From Alteribacter populi (GTDB lineage Bacteria; Bacillota; Bacilli; Bacillales; Salisediminibacteriaceae): 64,000 nucleotides of DNA. Location: the NCBI RefSeq assembly GCF_002352765.1, contig NZ_KZ293963.1, positions 1,572,368 through 1,636,367 on the forward strand. Direction: 5' to 3'. The notes below the pieces were generated by a model, which saw only the letters and a program-made list of their open reading frames with translations, was not told where the DNA came from and searched no databases. The position numbers were made by a program, and so were the translations under genes. Shown here in pieces: positions 42,440 to 52,191 of the stretch (positions within the stretch are counted from its first letter, which is position 1; every line of letters begins with the position of its first letter).

Positions 42440-43693
42440 CTATATCTTTTCTGTCATGCCATGTCGCATTCTCCCTACAAAATCTTGTGAACCGGTTATA
42501 ATGATCCCATCTTCTTCTGCTAATCCCTGAAGCTTCTCTTCAAACCAATCGAGAGGGGTATCTGTTGTTTCAACGTACAGTGAATTATTCGTCAGTTCTG
42601 CTATTGAAGCTGCCCTCTTATGGTCAAATGATGTTACCACCACTTCCACAAAGGCGTCTTTTAACAGAGCGATCATCATTTGGTCATCTTTATCTTTCAT
42701 TGCTGCAAACAAGACGGTAAATGTAGTGTTAGGGTACATCGTTTTAACTGATTTGACTAATGTTTCCACAGCCATTGGGTTATGTGCAGTATCAAGCAAA
42801 ACAATTGGTTTTTCCTTTACCCTCTCCAGCCTTCCTGGGACCGCGGTTCTTTCGAGCCCAATTCTGATTGCTTCATCATCAATCATCATTGCATAATATT
42901 GTTTCATATAGTCCAATGCCATTAACGCTAAAGTAGCATTGATCACTTGATGGTCACCTAGCATCGTTAGTTTTAAGTTGTCCATTTGTTTGTAAGACGA
43001 TTTATACTGGAATCTCGTTTCCATTTCCGTTCGGTTTTCGACTAGGTATCGTCCTTGTTTACCAGCTATGTAAAGTTTCGCATGCTTTATTCTAGATTCC
43101 TCTTCAATGACCGCAAAGGCCTCACCTTCAGCAGCTGTCATTACAGGTACACCTGATTTAATCACCCCTGCCTTTTCCCGGGAAATATCTCGAACGGTGT
43201 CGCCTAGCCATGCTTCATGGTCCTTACCTACGTTTGTGATAATTGTCACAAGAGGGGTAATTACATTAGTAGCATCTAGACGTCCTCCCATTCCAGTTTC
43301 AATAATAGCAATGTCTACTGGTTTAATTGTAGAGAAATAATAGAGGGCTGCTGTCGTTATCCGTTCAAATTCTGTTACTTCCGTTTGTAACTCCTGCTCC
43401 GTTTCCGTTATAGCTTCTTCGATTTCTTTTAAGCATTTGTGTAATTCTTCTTCTGAAATGTTTTCACCGTTAATCGAAATTTGTTCTGCAGGGGTTTCCC
43501 AATAAGGGGAGGTATACGTACCTACAAAGAAATTAGCTTCTTTTAACATTTCGCGTAGAAAAGCCGTCGTTGAACCTTTACCATTCGTTCCGGCAACATG
43601 AATCGTTTTCACTCTCCGTTCAGGATGACGGAGCTTTTCCATCAATCGTTCCATTCGTTCTAGTCCCATATTGATTGGCTGTTGTACGTCCAT
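42440..43693 (-). CDS. folC: Folylpolyglutamate synthase / dihydrofolate synthase
   Basis: About 417 residues, Mur ligase fold. P-loop GTNGKGSTTAF near 37-47, then GMGGRLDATNVI and a C-terminal LDTAHNPMAVETLV. It adds glutamate to folates. GAGGAG lies 9 bases before ATG 43693; an ATG at 43702 is also in frame. It sits between valS and the competence/pilus block as in B. subtilis. Confidence 0.94.
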   Translation of the reverse strand: MDVQQPINMGLERMERLMEKLRHPERRVKTIHVAGTNGKGSTTAFLREMLKEANFFVGTYTSPYWETPAEQISINGENISEEELHKCLKEIEEAITETEQELQTEVTEFERITTAALYYFSTIKPVDIAIIETGMGGRLDATNVITPLVTIITNVGKDHEAWLGDTVRDISREKAGVIKSGVPVMTAAEGEAFAVIEEESRIKHAKLYIAGKQGRYLVENRTEMETRFQYKSSYKQMDNLKLTMLGDHQVINATLALMALDYMKQYYAMMIDDEAIRIGLERTAVPGRLERVKEKPIVLLDTAHNPMAVETLVKSVKTMYPNTTFTVLFAAMKDKDDQMMIALLKDAFVEVVVTSFDHKRAASIAELTNNSLYVETTDTPLDWFEEKLQGLAEEDGIIITGSQDFVGRMRHGMTEKI

Positions 43694-43845
43694 TCGTTCC
43701 ATCTCCTCTTCATATCATTAAAAACCGTTGTACAGTGAAAGAATAACTTTGGTAAGATGAATACATTATGATACCCCCCTACATATTTTGAATAAACCTT
43801 CGACGAATTGCAATCGTTAATCAAAAACTTAAGGAGATCGCTTTC

Positions 43846-44733
43846 ATGTATAATGGTTGGCTCGTTTATAACAGCAGTTTACAAACAGAAAAATTCATGG
43901 ACTACGCGAGGTGGTTCCAAAAAGCAACGAAACAACTAGGTATGACAATGGATCTAATTCCAAACTGCGAACTACTTGTTACAATAATGAACGGTGAGAG
44001 TCAACTTAATGTTCCCCGTCAGTCAACATGGCCTGATTTTATCCACTTTGCAGATAAAGACATACACCTTGCCAAACAGCTAGAGCACGAAGGTATTCCG
44101 CTTTTTAACTCAAGTGAAGCCATCGCTCGTTGTGATAACAAAGCACTTATGCACCACTCCCTAGCAGGTCACAATATTCCAATGCCAAAAACAATCATTT
44201 CTCCTAAAGTGTTTGAGGGATGTGAACAGGGAAAATTAGACTACCTTCACACTGTAGTTGAGACATTAGGCTTTCCTCTCATTGTTAAAGAAGCCTTCGG
44301 ATCGTTTGGACAACAAGTCTATAAAGTAGATACAATAGGAACATTAATGGAGCTTGTAAAAACGCTTAGTAGCAAAGAATTCATCTTCCAAGAAATGATT
44401 ACTGAAAGTACAGGGAGAGATATCCGGTTGAATGTCGTTGGTGACCAAGTGATAACCGCTATGAAACGAACATCAGCAGTAGATTTTCGTGCAAACGTAA
44501 CCGCGGGTGGTTCAACAACGCCATACAAACCTACACTTGAAGAAGAAGAATTAGCCATTCGCACAGCTAAAGCGATAGGAGCTGATTTTGCAGGTGTTGA
44601 TCTGTTATTAGGGCAAGATGGACCCCTTCTTTGTGAAATCAATTCAAATCCTCACATCCGTAGTATTTACGAATGTACGGGAGTTGATGTTGCGCCAGCT
44701 ATGGTTGAGCATATAAAAAATCGACTAACTTAG
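43846..44733 (+). CDS. RimK-type ATP-grasp ligase
   Basis: 295 residues. ATP-grasp core: FPLIVKEAFGSFGQQVYKV (ATP-binding Lys and loop), FQEMITESTGRDIRLNVVGD, and the metal-binding LLCEINSNPH. Resembles RimK/LysX glutamate ligases, which add an amino acid to a protein or small substrate; the substrate is not known. AAGGAG lies 8 bases before the ATG. It is a single-gene plus-strand unit between two minus-strand genes. Confidence 0.82.
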   Translation: MYNGWLVYNSSLQTEKFMDYARWFQKATKQLGMTMDLIPNCELLVTIMNGESQLNVPRQSTWPDFIHFADKDIHLAKQLEHEGIPLFNSSEAIARCDNKALMHHSLAGHNIPMPKTIISPKVFEGCEQGKLDYLHTVVETLGFPLIVKEAFGSFGQQVYKVDTIGTLMELVKTLSSKEFIFQEMITESTGRDIRLNVVGDQVITAMKRTSAVDFRANVTAGGSTTPYKPTLEEEELAIRTAKAIGADFAGVDLLLGQDGPLLCEINSNPHIRSIYECTGVDVAPAMVEHIKNRLT

Positions 44734-44750
44734 GACATCCCCCCTTACCT

Positions 44751-44798
44751 TGAAGAGCCCCAAATGATTACACATTTTGTGGCTCTTCCTTCTTATTT
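44751..44798 (+). terminator. Terminator after the ATP-grasp gene
   Basis: GAAGAGCC pairs with GGCTCTTC, with an inner CAAAATG-like pairing across a long loop, followed by CTTCTTATTT. Confidence 0.65.
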
Positions 44799-44844
44799 CT
44801 ACTTGTTTTAACTTTTATTCTACCTTTATCAACCTCATCTGATA

Positions 44845-45010
44845 AAAACCACGTAGCTGCTTTTTATTAGGCTCTGTTAAAGTATTGTGATTCGCTTTCG
44901 GTGAACGCTTTCCGCGAGCACGACTAGAGCCTCCATGGCAGAAAAACACTGCCTGTGGAAAGCGAAGCCATGGAAGCGGCACCCTTTGTATTTGAGTTCT
45001 AGAGTTATTC
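44845..45010. repeat. GC-richer intergenic repeat-like segment
   Basis: Holds TCGCTTTCGGTGAACGCTTTCC followed by GCGAGC and later CCTGTGGAAAGCGAAGCCATGG. The CGCTTTCCGCG...GGAAAGCG theme is common in dispersed Bacillaceae intergenic repeats. No convincing coding frame. Together with terminators on both sides it fills the 370-base gap between two genes. Confidence 0.35.
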
Positions 45011-45063
45011 AGCAATCCCTATTTTAATCCTTTAGAAAAGGCAAACTTTCTTAAATTAGAAAA

Positions 45064-45095
45064 TAAGAAGCTGTCTCTATAGAGACAGCTTCTCC
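45064..45095 (-). terminator. Terminator after valS
   Basis: AGAAGCTGTCTC and GAGACAGCTTCT form a perfect 12-bp stem around TATA, followed on the minus strand by TATTTTC. Confidence 0.75.
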
Positions 45096-45106
45096 TACCA
45101 GGACCG

Positions 45107-47749
45107 TTATCCTTTTAATTCAGTAATACGTGCATCTACTTTATCTCGTTGTTCAAGATAATCTTTTTCTTTTGCACGTTCTGCTTCCACGACTTGATCC
45201 GGAGCTTTACTCACAAAGCCTTCATTTGAAAGTTTTTTCTGAACACGAGTAACCTCTTGATCGAGACGTTTCCTTTCATTTTCAAGACGGTCAATCTCTG
45301 CATCTAAATCGAGAAGTCCTTCTAGTGGTAAATACAATTCTACACCGGACAAAACAGAGGACATTGATTTTTCAGGTGCTGTTACGTCCACTCCCATCGT
45401 CAAGTCACTTGGGCGACAGAAGCGCTCCAAATAGGATTTTCCACGCACAAGTTGGGCTAAAACATCGTCATTGTCTGCTTTGATTTGTAGATCTACTTCC
45501 TTACTCATCGGAACATTTAGTTCCGCACGCGTGTTACGAACTGAGCGAATGATACTTTGAAGAAGCTCCATGTCTTTTACCGCTTGCTCATTCATGAGGT
45601 CTCTTTGTTTTTCCGGCCATTCTGCAACCGTGATGGACTCGCCTTCGTGTGGAAGGTGCTGCCAGATTTCTTCAGTAATAAATGGCATAAACGGGTGAAG
45701 CAGTCTAAGCGTATTATCGAGAACATACGCGAGTACTGAACGAGTGGTATGCTTTGCTTCTTCGTCTTCCCCGTTTAATGGAAGCTTTGCCATTTCAATA
45801 TACCAATCACAGAAGTCATCCCAAATGAAGTTATAAAGAGCACGACCGACTTCGCCAAACTCATAAGTATCGATATGTTTTGTTACATGTTCCGTAGTCT
45901 CTTGTAGTCGCGTTAAAATCCAATCATCTGCAATAGATTTCTTTCCGCTCAAGTCTATGTCTTCATACTTCAAGCCATCCATGTTCATTAACGCAAACCT
46001 AGAGGCATTCCAGATTTTATTTCCAAAGTTCCAATTGGCTTCTACCTTTTCCCAATAAAAACGAAGGTCCTGACCTGGTGAACTGCCAGTAGATAGGAAG
46101 AAACGCAATGCGTCGGCGCCGTATTTATCGATCACATCCATTGGATCTACACCGTTACCAAGCGACTTACTCATTTTTCGTCCCTCAGCATCACGAACAA
46201 GGCCGTGAATGAGGACATCTTTAAATGGACGTTCACCTGTGAATTGAAGTCCTTGGAAAATCATTCTAGCTACCCAGAAATAAATAATGTCATATCCCGT
46301 TACAAGAACATCTGTCGTGTAGTAACGCTTAAAATCTGGTGCATTTTCATCTGGCCAGCCCATTGTAGAAAATGGCCACAATGCGGACGAGAACCACGTA
46401 TCAAGGACGTCTTCGTCTTGCTCCCAGTTTTCAATGTCAGCAGGTGCTGTTTTTCCTACATATAGTTCACCTGTTTCTTTGTGGTACCAAGCAGGAATAC
46501 GGTGACCCCACCATAATTGGCGTGAGATACACCAGTCGCGAATGTTCTCGATCCAGTGCATGTAGGTCTTTTCAAAACGGTCTGGAACAAAGTTAACTTT
46601 ATCGTCAGCATTTTGCAACGCGATTGCTTGCTCTGCTAATGGGCCCATTTTAACGAACCATTGCGTAGAAAGGTAAGGTTCAACAACTGCACCGCTTCGC
46701 TCAGAATGGCCTACAGAATGCATGTGATCTTCAATTTTGAAAAGGACACCTTCATTTTGTAAGTCATTAACGATTTGTTTGCGGCACTCGAAACGGTCCA
46801 TCCCTTGATATTTACCGGCATTTTCATTCATTTGTCCGCCTTCGTCCATTACAAGTACGCGTTCTAGGTCGTGACGGTTGCCGATTTCAAAGTCGTTCGG
46901 ATCGTGAGCAGGAGTAATTTTTACCGCTCCAGAACCAAACTCCATGTCAACATAATCGTCAGCAACGATGTCAATTTCCCGTCCGACAATTGGCAGCTTT
47001 ACTTTTTTACCAATTAAGTCTTGATATCGCTCATCTTTAGGATGCACAGCAACGGCTGTATCTCCAAGCATTGTCTCTGGGCGCGTGGTCGCTACTTCAA
47101 TATGTCCGCTACCATCTGCTAGTGGATATTTCATATGATAGAAGCCGCCTTGAACATCTTTGTAAATTACTTCAATGTCAGAGAGCGCTGTTTTCGTTTG
47201 CGGGTCCCAGTTAATAATGTATTCACCACGATAAATAAGCCCTTCTTCATAAAGACGTACGAAAACTTCTCTAACCGCATTAGACAAACCTTCGTCTAAC
47301 GTAAAACGTTCGCGGGAATAATCTAAAGACAAGCCTAATTTTGACCACTGCTGACGGATAAATTCAGCATATTCTCCTTTCCACTCCCAGGACTTCTCTA
47401 AGAATTTTTCTCTCCCTAGGTCGTGACGGCTGATGCCTTCCTCTTTAAGCTTTCCTTCAACTTTAGCCTGCGTTGCAATTCCCGCATGATCCATTCCAGG
47501 TAGCCACAAAGCATCATAGCCTTGCATTCGTTTTGTACGAGTCAGGATATCTTGAAGCGTCGTATCCCAAGCGTGGCCTAAATGAAGCTTTCCCGTTACG
47601 TTTGGCGGGGGAATCACGATTGTATAAGGCTCCTTATTTTCATCACCCGTTGCTTCAAAGAATTTTCCATTCACCCAGTACGGATACCACTTCGCTTCTG
47701 TAGCTTTTGGATCGTACTTTGGCGGCATTGAAACATTGTCATTGTTCAT
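45107..47749 (-). CDS. valS: Valyl-tRNA synthetase
   Basis: 880 residues. Class I motifs: [10 protein letters not shown] (HIGH) and [12 protein letters not shown] (KMSKS), followed by the anticodon-binding domain and the C-terminal coiled coil ([20 protein letters not shown]). The start is ATG 47749 ([13 protein letters not shown]) with GGAGG upstream; the frame stays open further up only because it runs into the leader. It is controlled by the T-box leader at 47810-48085. Confidence 0.97.
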   Translation of the reverse strand: MNNDNVSMPPKYDPKATEAKWYPYWVNGKFFEATGDENKEPYTIVIPPPNVTGKLHLGHAWDTTLQDILTRTKRMQGYDALWLPGMDHAGIATQAKVEGKLKEEGISRHDLGREKFLEKSWEWKGEYAEFIRQQWSKLGLSLDYSRERFTLDEGLSNAVREVFVRLYEEGLIYRGEYIINWDPQTKTALSDIEVIYKDVQGGFYHMKYPLADGSGHIEVATTRPETMLGDTAVAVHPKDERYQDLIGKKVKLPIVGREIDIVADDYVDMEFGSGAVKITPAHDPNDFEIGNRHDLERVLVMDEGGQMNENAGKYQGMDRFECRKQIVNDLQNEGVLFKIEDHMHSVGHSERSGAVVEPYLSTQWFVKMGPLAEQAIALQNADDKVNFVPDRFEKTYMHWIENIRDWCISRQLWWGHRIPAWYHKETGELYVGKTAPADIENWEQDEDVLDTWFSSALWPFSTMGWPDENAPDFKRYYTTDVLVTGYDIIYFWVARMIFQGLQFTGERPFKDVLIHGLVRDAEGRKMSKSLGNGVDPMDVIDKYGADALRFFLSTGSSPGQDLRFYWEKVEANWNFGNKIWNASRFALMNMDGLKYEDIDLSGKKSIADDWILTRLQETTEHVTKHIDTYEFGEVGRALYNFIWDDFCDWYIEMAKLPLNGEDEEAKHTTRSVLAYVLDNTLRLLHPFMPFITEEIWQHLPHEGESITVAEWPEKQRDLMNEQAVKDMELLQSIIRSVRNTRAELNVPMSKEVDLQIKADNDDVLAQLVRGKSYLERFCRPSDLTMGVDVTAPEKSMSSVLSGVELYLPLEGLLDLDAEIDRLENERKRLDQEVTRVQKKLSNEGFVSKAPDQVVEAERAKEKDYLEQRDKVDARITELKG

Positions 47750-47809
47750 TGTTTTTCCTCCTTCATCTTCCTTTAATACACGTACGCTACGCATCTGCTG
47801 TTTTTGGAA

Positions 47810-48085
47810 ACACAAAAAGCCCCCTTCGTCAAAGGACGAAGAGAGCTGTAGCTTCTCGCGGTACCACCTTTGTTTATTCTGCAAATGTCAACAAAAGACT
47901 CCTACAGAATACACTCAAGTGACGATAACGGCGTCATCCGGCTTTTACTAATAGTAACTTTCATCAAGACGTTCGCAAAAGCAACTCCGGGGCGACCTTC
48001 CATTTCTACATCCAAGAAAACCTCTCAGCACTTGGTTTTCCTCTCTTGTGGGCTCAAAATGTACTCTTCCCCTTCAAAGTATGTA
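47810..48085 (-). ncRNA. T-box leader of valS
   Basis: On the minus strand the conserved T-box core GGTGGTACCGCG lies at 47874-47859, followed by a terminator hairpin (TTCGTC-CTTT-GACGAA with GC extensions, then TTTTT, 47813-47850). Upstream, the expected stem I region holds AAGAGTAC and GCTGAGAGG-type conserved bases. A GTC triplet near 47995 (GGAAGGTCGCC) could be the valine specifier. Uncharged tRNA-Val would stabilise the antiterminator and allow valS transcription. Confidence 0.88.
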
Positions 48086-48411
48086 TACATGTGGTTTATT
48101 TTAAGTTAGAGGACGTTCAATAGTTGTCGAATCTATTCATTACGTAGCTACTCAACCCTCTTTTAAAACACATTATTACATCTATACGTTATTTTACTCT
48201 TTCTTCGTTTAATGTTCAATAGGCAGATATGGAATCTACCCTTTAAAAACATCTTCACCCTTCTGACGTTTTTTTATACTACTTTGTTGAAGTCTGTCCT
48301 ACACAAACACACATTAAAGGCTTGCGCATAAAATAACATCACGAACAGTCTATAAGAGTAAAAAAAACGCTATGTAAATTTCTCATTCATCAAAGGAAGG
48401 GGGCAGAGTCA

Positions 48412-48606
48412 GTGAGTAAAAGGTTTAATAGAAATCGTTTGCCACTTTGGGGAAGGCGACTGATTGATGCTTTTTATCAATGCTTATTACCGATTATCTT
48501 CTTTCAGTTGATCAGGACCTTACTGTTTCCGAGTACCTTTGATGTCATCCTATTAGCAACGTTGGTTGTATTATACCTCTCTACAGTCCAAGGTTGGTTT
48601 AGCTGA
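48412..48606 (+). CDS. Small membrane protein
   Basis: 64 residues. Basic N-terminus (VSKRFNRNRLPLWGRRLIDA), then two hydrophobic segments (CLLPIIFFQLIRTLLF and VILLATLVVLYLS). GTG start with GGAAGGGGG about 9 bases upstream. Family not recognised. It lies alone between valS and ysxE on the opposite strand. Confidence 0.6.
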   Translation: MSKRFNRNRLPLWGRRLIDAFYQCLLPIIFFQLIRTLLFPSTFDVILLATLVVLYLSTVQGWFS

Positions 48607-48686
48607 CATGTGAAATAAGAAGCTTCATGCCATAATATAATACTTTAGTAATTTAGTGACGCTTTATCGTTAGTGTTGCTATTTGT

Positions 48687-48734
48687 TTTTTGAGCGTTTT
48701 GGGCAAGCAAATGCTTGCCCAAAACGCTCAAAAA
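48687..48734. terminator. Bidirectional terminator with perfect 23-bp stem
   Basis: TTTTTGAGCGTTTTGGGCAAGCA and its exact complement flank only two A. It has T runs on both strands and sits between convergent genes (the small membrane protein and ysxE). Confidence 0.8.
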
Positions 48735-48757
48735 GCTATAAACAACCACCAGAGTTA

Positions 48758-49777
48758 TTATGAATATTGTTCAGGTTCTTCTTTAAATAATCCACTCATA
48801 AGACGATGAATCCGATTCAAAGATAGAATCCGCCTTTCCAGGTGAGTAACGAGTTGAAGCTGCGATCGCTCCTGCTTTTCTTTTACATATAAGTCCACTG
48901 AATGAAAGACGCTTTCAGGAAAAGCTAGATAGCTAAGTAAAAGATGACGTTCTTCATCAAATAACGAAAAATGACGTTCATAAAGGTTTAACCAGTGCAG
49001 CCCTTCTGTTTCGTCCCATGGTTGGGTTTGAAAATAATGCCTGAATAAAATTGCTAATTCCCTTGCAGGGGTATCAAGGACAGCTTTTTCGAAATTTAAA
49101 AAGTAGCCTGAACCATACTGGTCAAATAATACATGCTTCCGGTTCAACTTACCGTGACAAAGAACACTTCTAAACCCTTTCTTTTCTTTGCATATGTCCA
49201 CCCATGAAGAAAGGTGATTTTCAGCCTCTTCAGCCATTTGTACCATCCGTTGAAAGTGGGTTATAAAAGTTAATTCAAATGGAGACATATACATCTGGGT
49301 TTCAATTTGATCTGCAAATCGCTCCATTTCAAGCTTCCTTCGTTCCCACCTGTGCTGCAAAGTATCAAATGAAGCCTGGATGACCTCTTCTGTGTATTCC
49401 TGATTTTTTTCAGTTAAACCATGAAGTTTCGCTATCTCTTCAACCACGACATCCTCTTTACTAATAGGATGCTGGAAACGTTCATGACTTTGGTACCAGG
49501 GCATCAAATAATAAGCAAAATCCCCACGACGAACGAGGAAATCTCCATACTTGGTCTGCATGATAGGTACGACATAATGAAAACCAATCCGATCAAGTCT
49601 GCGCATAACATGGATAAACCAGTCGCCTTGTTCTTTTGACATTCGTGTTTGTTTTAAAGCAAACGTTCCTCTAGGTGTATAAACTTTTTTCACATTTCCG
49701 ATTGTATCCATTCTCTCAGGATAAAGATCATACTGGAAAAGGACAGACCCTAAATGATCAAACGTTTTTGTTGTCAA
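48758..49777 (-). CDS. ysxE: YsxE-like spore coat protein
   Basis: 339 residues, CotS/aminoglycoside phosphotransferase-like fold: GTFALKQTRM (ATP-lysine region), VLCHGKLNRKHVLFD (catalytic loop, with Lys where kinases often have Asp-x-x-x-x-Asn), NFEKAV. In B. subtilis YsxE is a SpoVID-dependent coat protein encoded next to spoVID. The start is TTG 49777, with AAGGTGG upstream; it overlaps the previous stop (TTGA). Confidence 0.82.
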   Translation of the reverse strand: MTTKTFDHLGSVLFQYDLYPERMDTIGNVKKVYTPRGTFALKQTRMSKEQGDWFIHVMRRLDRIGFHYVVPIMQTKYGDFLVRRGDFAYYLMPWYQSHERFQHPISKEDVVVEEIAKLHGLTEKNQEYTEEVIQASFDTLQHRWERRKLEMERFADQIETQMYMSPFELTFITHFQRMVQMAEEAENHLSSWVDICKEKKGFRSVLCHGKLNRKHVLFDQYGSGYFLNFEKAVLDTPARELAILFRHYFQTQPWDETEGLHWLNLYERHFSLFDEERHLLLSYLAFPESVFHSVDLYVKEKQERSQLQLVTHLERRILSLNRIHRLMSGLFKEEPEQYS

Positions 49778-50691
49778 TTGGCCACCTTCTCTCTTTTCCC
49801 GTCTAACCATTGACTAAGGACAGTAACAAAAGCTCTTGACGCTTCCCACTGACGATACATTGCTTCGAGGTAAACATACGATTTTTCTTGGTTAACGGCT
49901 TTATTAATTCTGTCAACTGACTCAATAAAGTCCCACGGCATAAGGGCTTCTCGTAAAAGACAGATGGCAGTCTTGTCTCGAAAACCTTCCACTTTTTCTA
50001 GGGATGTTAACAACTGCTTAAACGATTTGCTCCCAAGCCTTTGTAAACAATCACTTAAAAAATACGCGAGAGATTTGTATCCTTTTTCCGGCTGAGAACC
50101 TTGAAACTCCCAAAACAGTTGACCATAAATCTCTTTACCTGCATCTAATGAAAACAATGGATCAATAACGATAGCTTTTGTTTTGAGAGGCAGCGTAAGC
50201 TTTTCTGCTTTTTGAAAACGAGTCACCGCTTCATCTAGCGTTTTTTTCAATATATTAACGACGATAGGATCTTGGTTAGTAGTGCATTCCTTCAGACAGT
50301 CTACAATCTTCTCCTCTGTTAAAGTCGGATTATGGGCGCAGCTGTCATCCATCTTCGTTCCAACGTGAAGGATCCCGCGAACAAATTCAGCTAATATCGC
50401 TTCTTTGTTTTGATATGAAAAAAGGGAAGTGACCTCATCGTGCAAGGTCAGCCACCCCTCCGAATAAAGAAAAGCCATGTCGCCATCTACAGTACGAATC
50501 ATCCGGTTCGTTAAGCATACACCTTGATTATCAAACGCTTCACGCCACTGAATATGCCAATTCATCACCTGTTGCTGATCCCAAAAACGGACGATTTTGT
50601 TTCCTCTTTCCGTTTTTAACTTTTCTCCTTTTTGAATCCATTCCCCTGTTTCGAAGCCGTACGCTGCATTTAATTTCTCAATCTCGATCAT
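49774..50691 (-). CDS. Hypothetical protein between spoVID and ysxE
   Basis: 305 residues, soluble, mostly helical. I see no catalytic motif. Length, position in the coat cluster and general layout (HIQWREAFDNQGVCLTNRMI in the first third) suggest a diverged CotS/YsxE-like paralogue, but this is inference. It is absent from this place in B. subtilis. Overlaps ysxE by 4 bases and follows spoVID by 12. Confidence 0.6.
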   Translation of the reverse strand: MIEIEKLNAAYGFETGEWIQKGEKLKTERGNKIVRFWDQQQVMNWHIQWREAFDNQGVCLTNRMIRTVDGDMAFLYSEGWLTLHDEVTSLFSYQNKEAILAEFVRGILHVGTKMDDSCAHNPTLTEEKIVDCLKECTTNQDPIVVNILKKTLDEAVTRFQKAEKLTLPLKTKAIVIDPLFSLDAGKEIYGQLFWEFQGSQPEKGYKSLAYFLSDCLQRLGSKSFKQLLTSLEKVEGFRDKTAICLLREALMPWDFIESVDRINKAVNQEKSYVYLEAMYRQWEASRAFVTVLSQWLDGKREKVAN

Positions 50692-50703
50692 CGAGCAGTC
50701 CCC

Positions 50704-51741
50704 CTATGAAGAGGATTGGGAGGTTTTTCTTGTTGGTATATATAATATTTGCCCCTCGTCAACTCTCTCTTCATTCAATTGGTTCGTTCTCATCAACTGA
50801 CTTACCGGGATATCATAGCGTTCCGAAATGGTTTCAATTGATTCTCCAGGTTGAATAATACACATTCTCAAACGTGAAAACTCTTCTTCATTATCACGAG
50901 CAAGCATTTTTGTTAAATACAGAGCATTTTCTTCTCGTCCCTCATGTTCTTCTTCTTCAGTACTCTCTTCCTCCTCGTATTGATCTTCTACTTCCATTTT
51001 CGTTTCTTCTACGTACCTTACTTGTTCCATTCCTTCTTTATGATTTGTTTCAGGCTCTTCAAATTCGGGTTCGTTTTCTTGATTTTCTTCCTCAGTCGAA
51101 CTTGAAAAATTGACAACCGGCTCATGATGAACTTCTTCGTGTTCCTCTTCTTCTTCCAAGTAATCACTGTTTCGCATTTCAGGCTGCGGCTCTTCTTCCA
51201 ATGCTGGCCTTACCGATTCATAATGAAAGGACCGTTCCTCCTCCTCTTCTGCTTCTTCCTTTTTTTGCTCAGTTGTATTCGATTGGCTCGGGAACTCCCC
51301 TCGCATACCAGTAATGGATACATCCGCCTGAAGCTCAATACAGCCATTACCAGGCAAATCATAGTCAAACCCATCTACATTTACGTAAACGTCATCTAAA
51401 CTGTGAATCCGATCTCTAGGAATAGTAACATCAATAGGAAACGGATGCTTGATTGTTCCTAAGCCTTCATCAGATATCCTTACTTCTTCAATAGATCTAA
51501 AAGACACTTGCTCAGATAAGCTCGCATCCCTTTGTTGTTGCGCTTCATCAACTTCTTTTCCTGGACGGTACTCTCCCGTTAACACGAGGTTTCCTTTTAC
51601 AGTAACATGATCTTCCGCTTCATGAATTGAGATGTCAGGATCTAAAGATAAAGACAGGACATTTTCAATTTCCTGGCCTCGATTCAACCACACCGCTTCT
51701 TGAATCGAAAATGATAAGGTTGACGCCTGTTCATTGGCCAC
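50704..51741 (-). CDS. spoVID: SpoVID spore coat morphogenetic protein
   Basis: 345 residues. The N-terminal SpoVID domain (about 1-140, LSFSIQEAVWLNRGQEIENV), a long acidic linker (about 150-285) and a C-terminal LysM domain (IQPGESIETISERYDIPVSQ). SpoVID drives coat encasement of the forespore. The start has GGAGG upstream. The 450-base gap upstream (51742-52191) shows only the hemL terminator. Confidence 0.92.
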   Translation of the reverse strand: MANEQASTLSFSIQEAVWLNRGQEIENVLSLSLDPDISIHEAEDHVTVKGNLVLTGEYRPGKEVDEAQQQRDASLSEQVSFRSIEEVRISDEGLGTIKHPFPIDVTIPRDRIHSLDDVYVNVDGFDYDLPGNGCIELQADVSITGMRGEFPSQSNTTEQKKEEAEEEEERSFHYESVRPALEEEPQPEMRNSDYLEEEEEHEEVHHEPVVNFSSSTEEENQENEPEFEEPETNHKEGMEQVRYVEETKMEVEDQYEEEESTEEEEHEGREENALYLTKMLARDNEEEFSRLRMCIIQPGESIETISERYDIPVSQLMRTNQLNEERVDEGQILYIPTRKTSQSSS

Positions 51742-52129
51742 ACAATTCTCCTCCTTTTATAAAAAAACTTGCTTTTTTCCGGTCAGTTCTTGATGTGATT
51801 ATTTGTCCACTATGAAGACCATCTATGCCACTCATACGTTACACTTCTATGAGGTTAAAAAGATAATTATGCCTAGTTTTCAAAACTGGTGGGACGAGTT
51901 TATCTTTGGGTGATTTTTTCAGCTTTGAGTGTTTTTCTCACGAATTTAGAGCACTTTCTCACGACTCTGGGGCGCCTTCTTCCACCTTTGCGGGCCTATA
52001 TCAGCGTAATTGGGACAGGTATCGGTGAAAAATAAAACTAATATCGAGGATTCAACAAAAATCAAGCCTCTCTTCTCCCGACTCTTGACGATACTCCTAA
52101 CTTTCAGTGCATTTATCATTCCATCGCAC

Positions 52130-52167
52130 AAAAAATATCCCACCTGTTAAAAAAACAGGTAGGATAT
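52130..52167 (-). terminator. Terminator after hemL
   Basis: On the minus strand GATATCCTACCTG pairs with CAGGTGGGATAT (one mismatch) around a T-rich loop, followed by TTTTTTG. It closes the heme operon. Confidence 0.85.
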
Positions 52168-52191
52168 CTTGATAGAAGGTGACCCGCACGA

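Noticed and set aside
44815..45015. Minus-strand frame of 66 codons after the ATP-grasp gene
   Set aside because: Lies within a repeat-like segment, no ribosome binding site, no plausible protein character.
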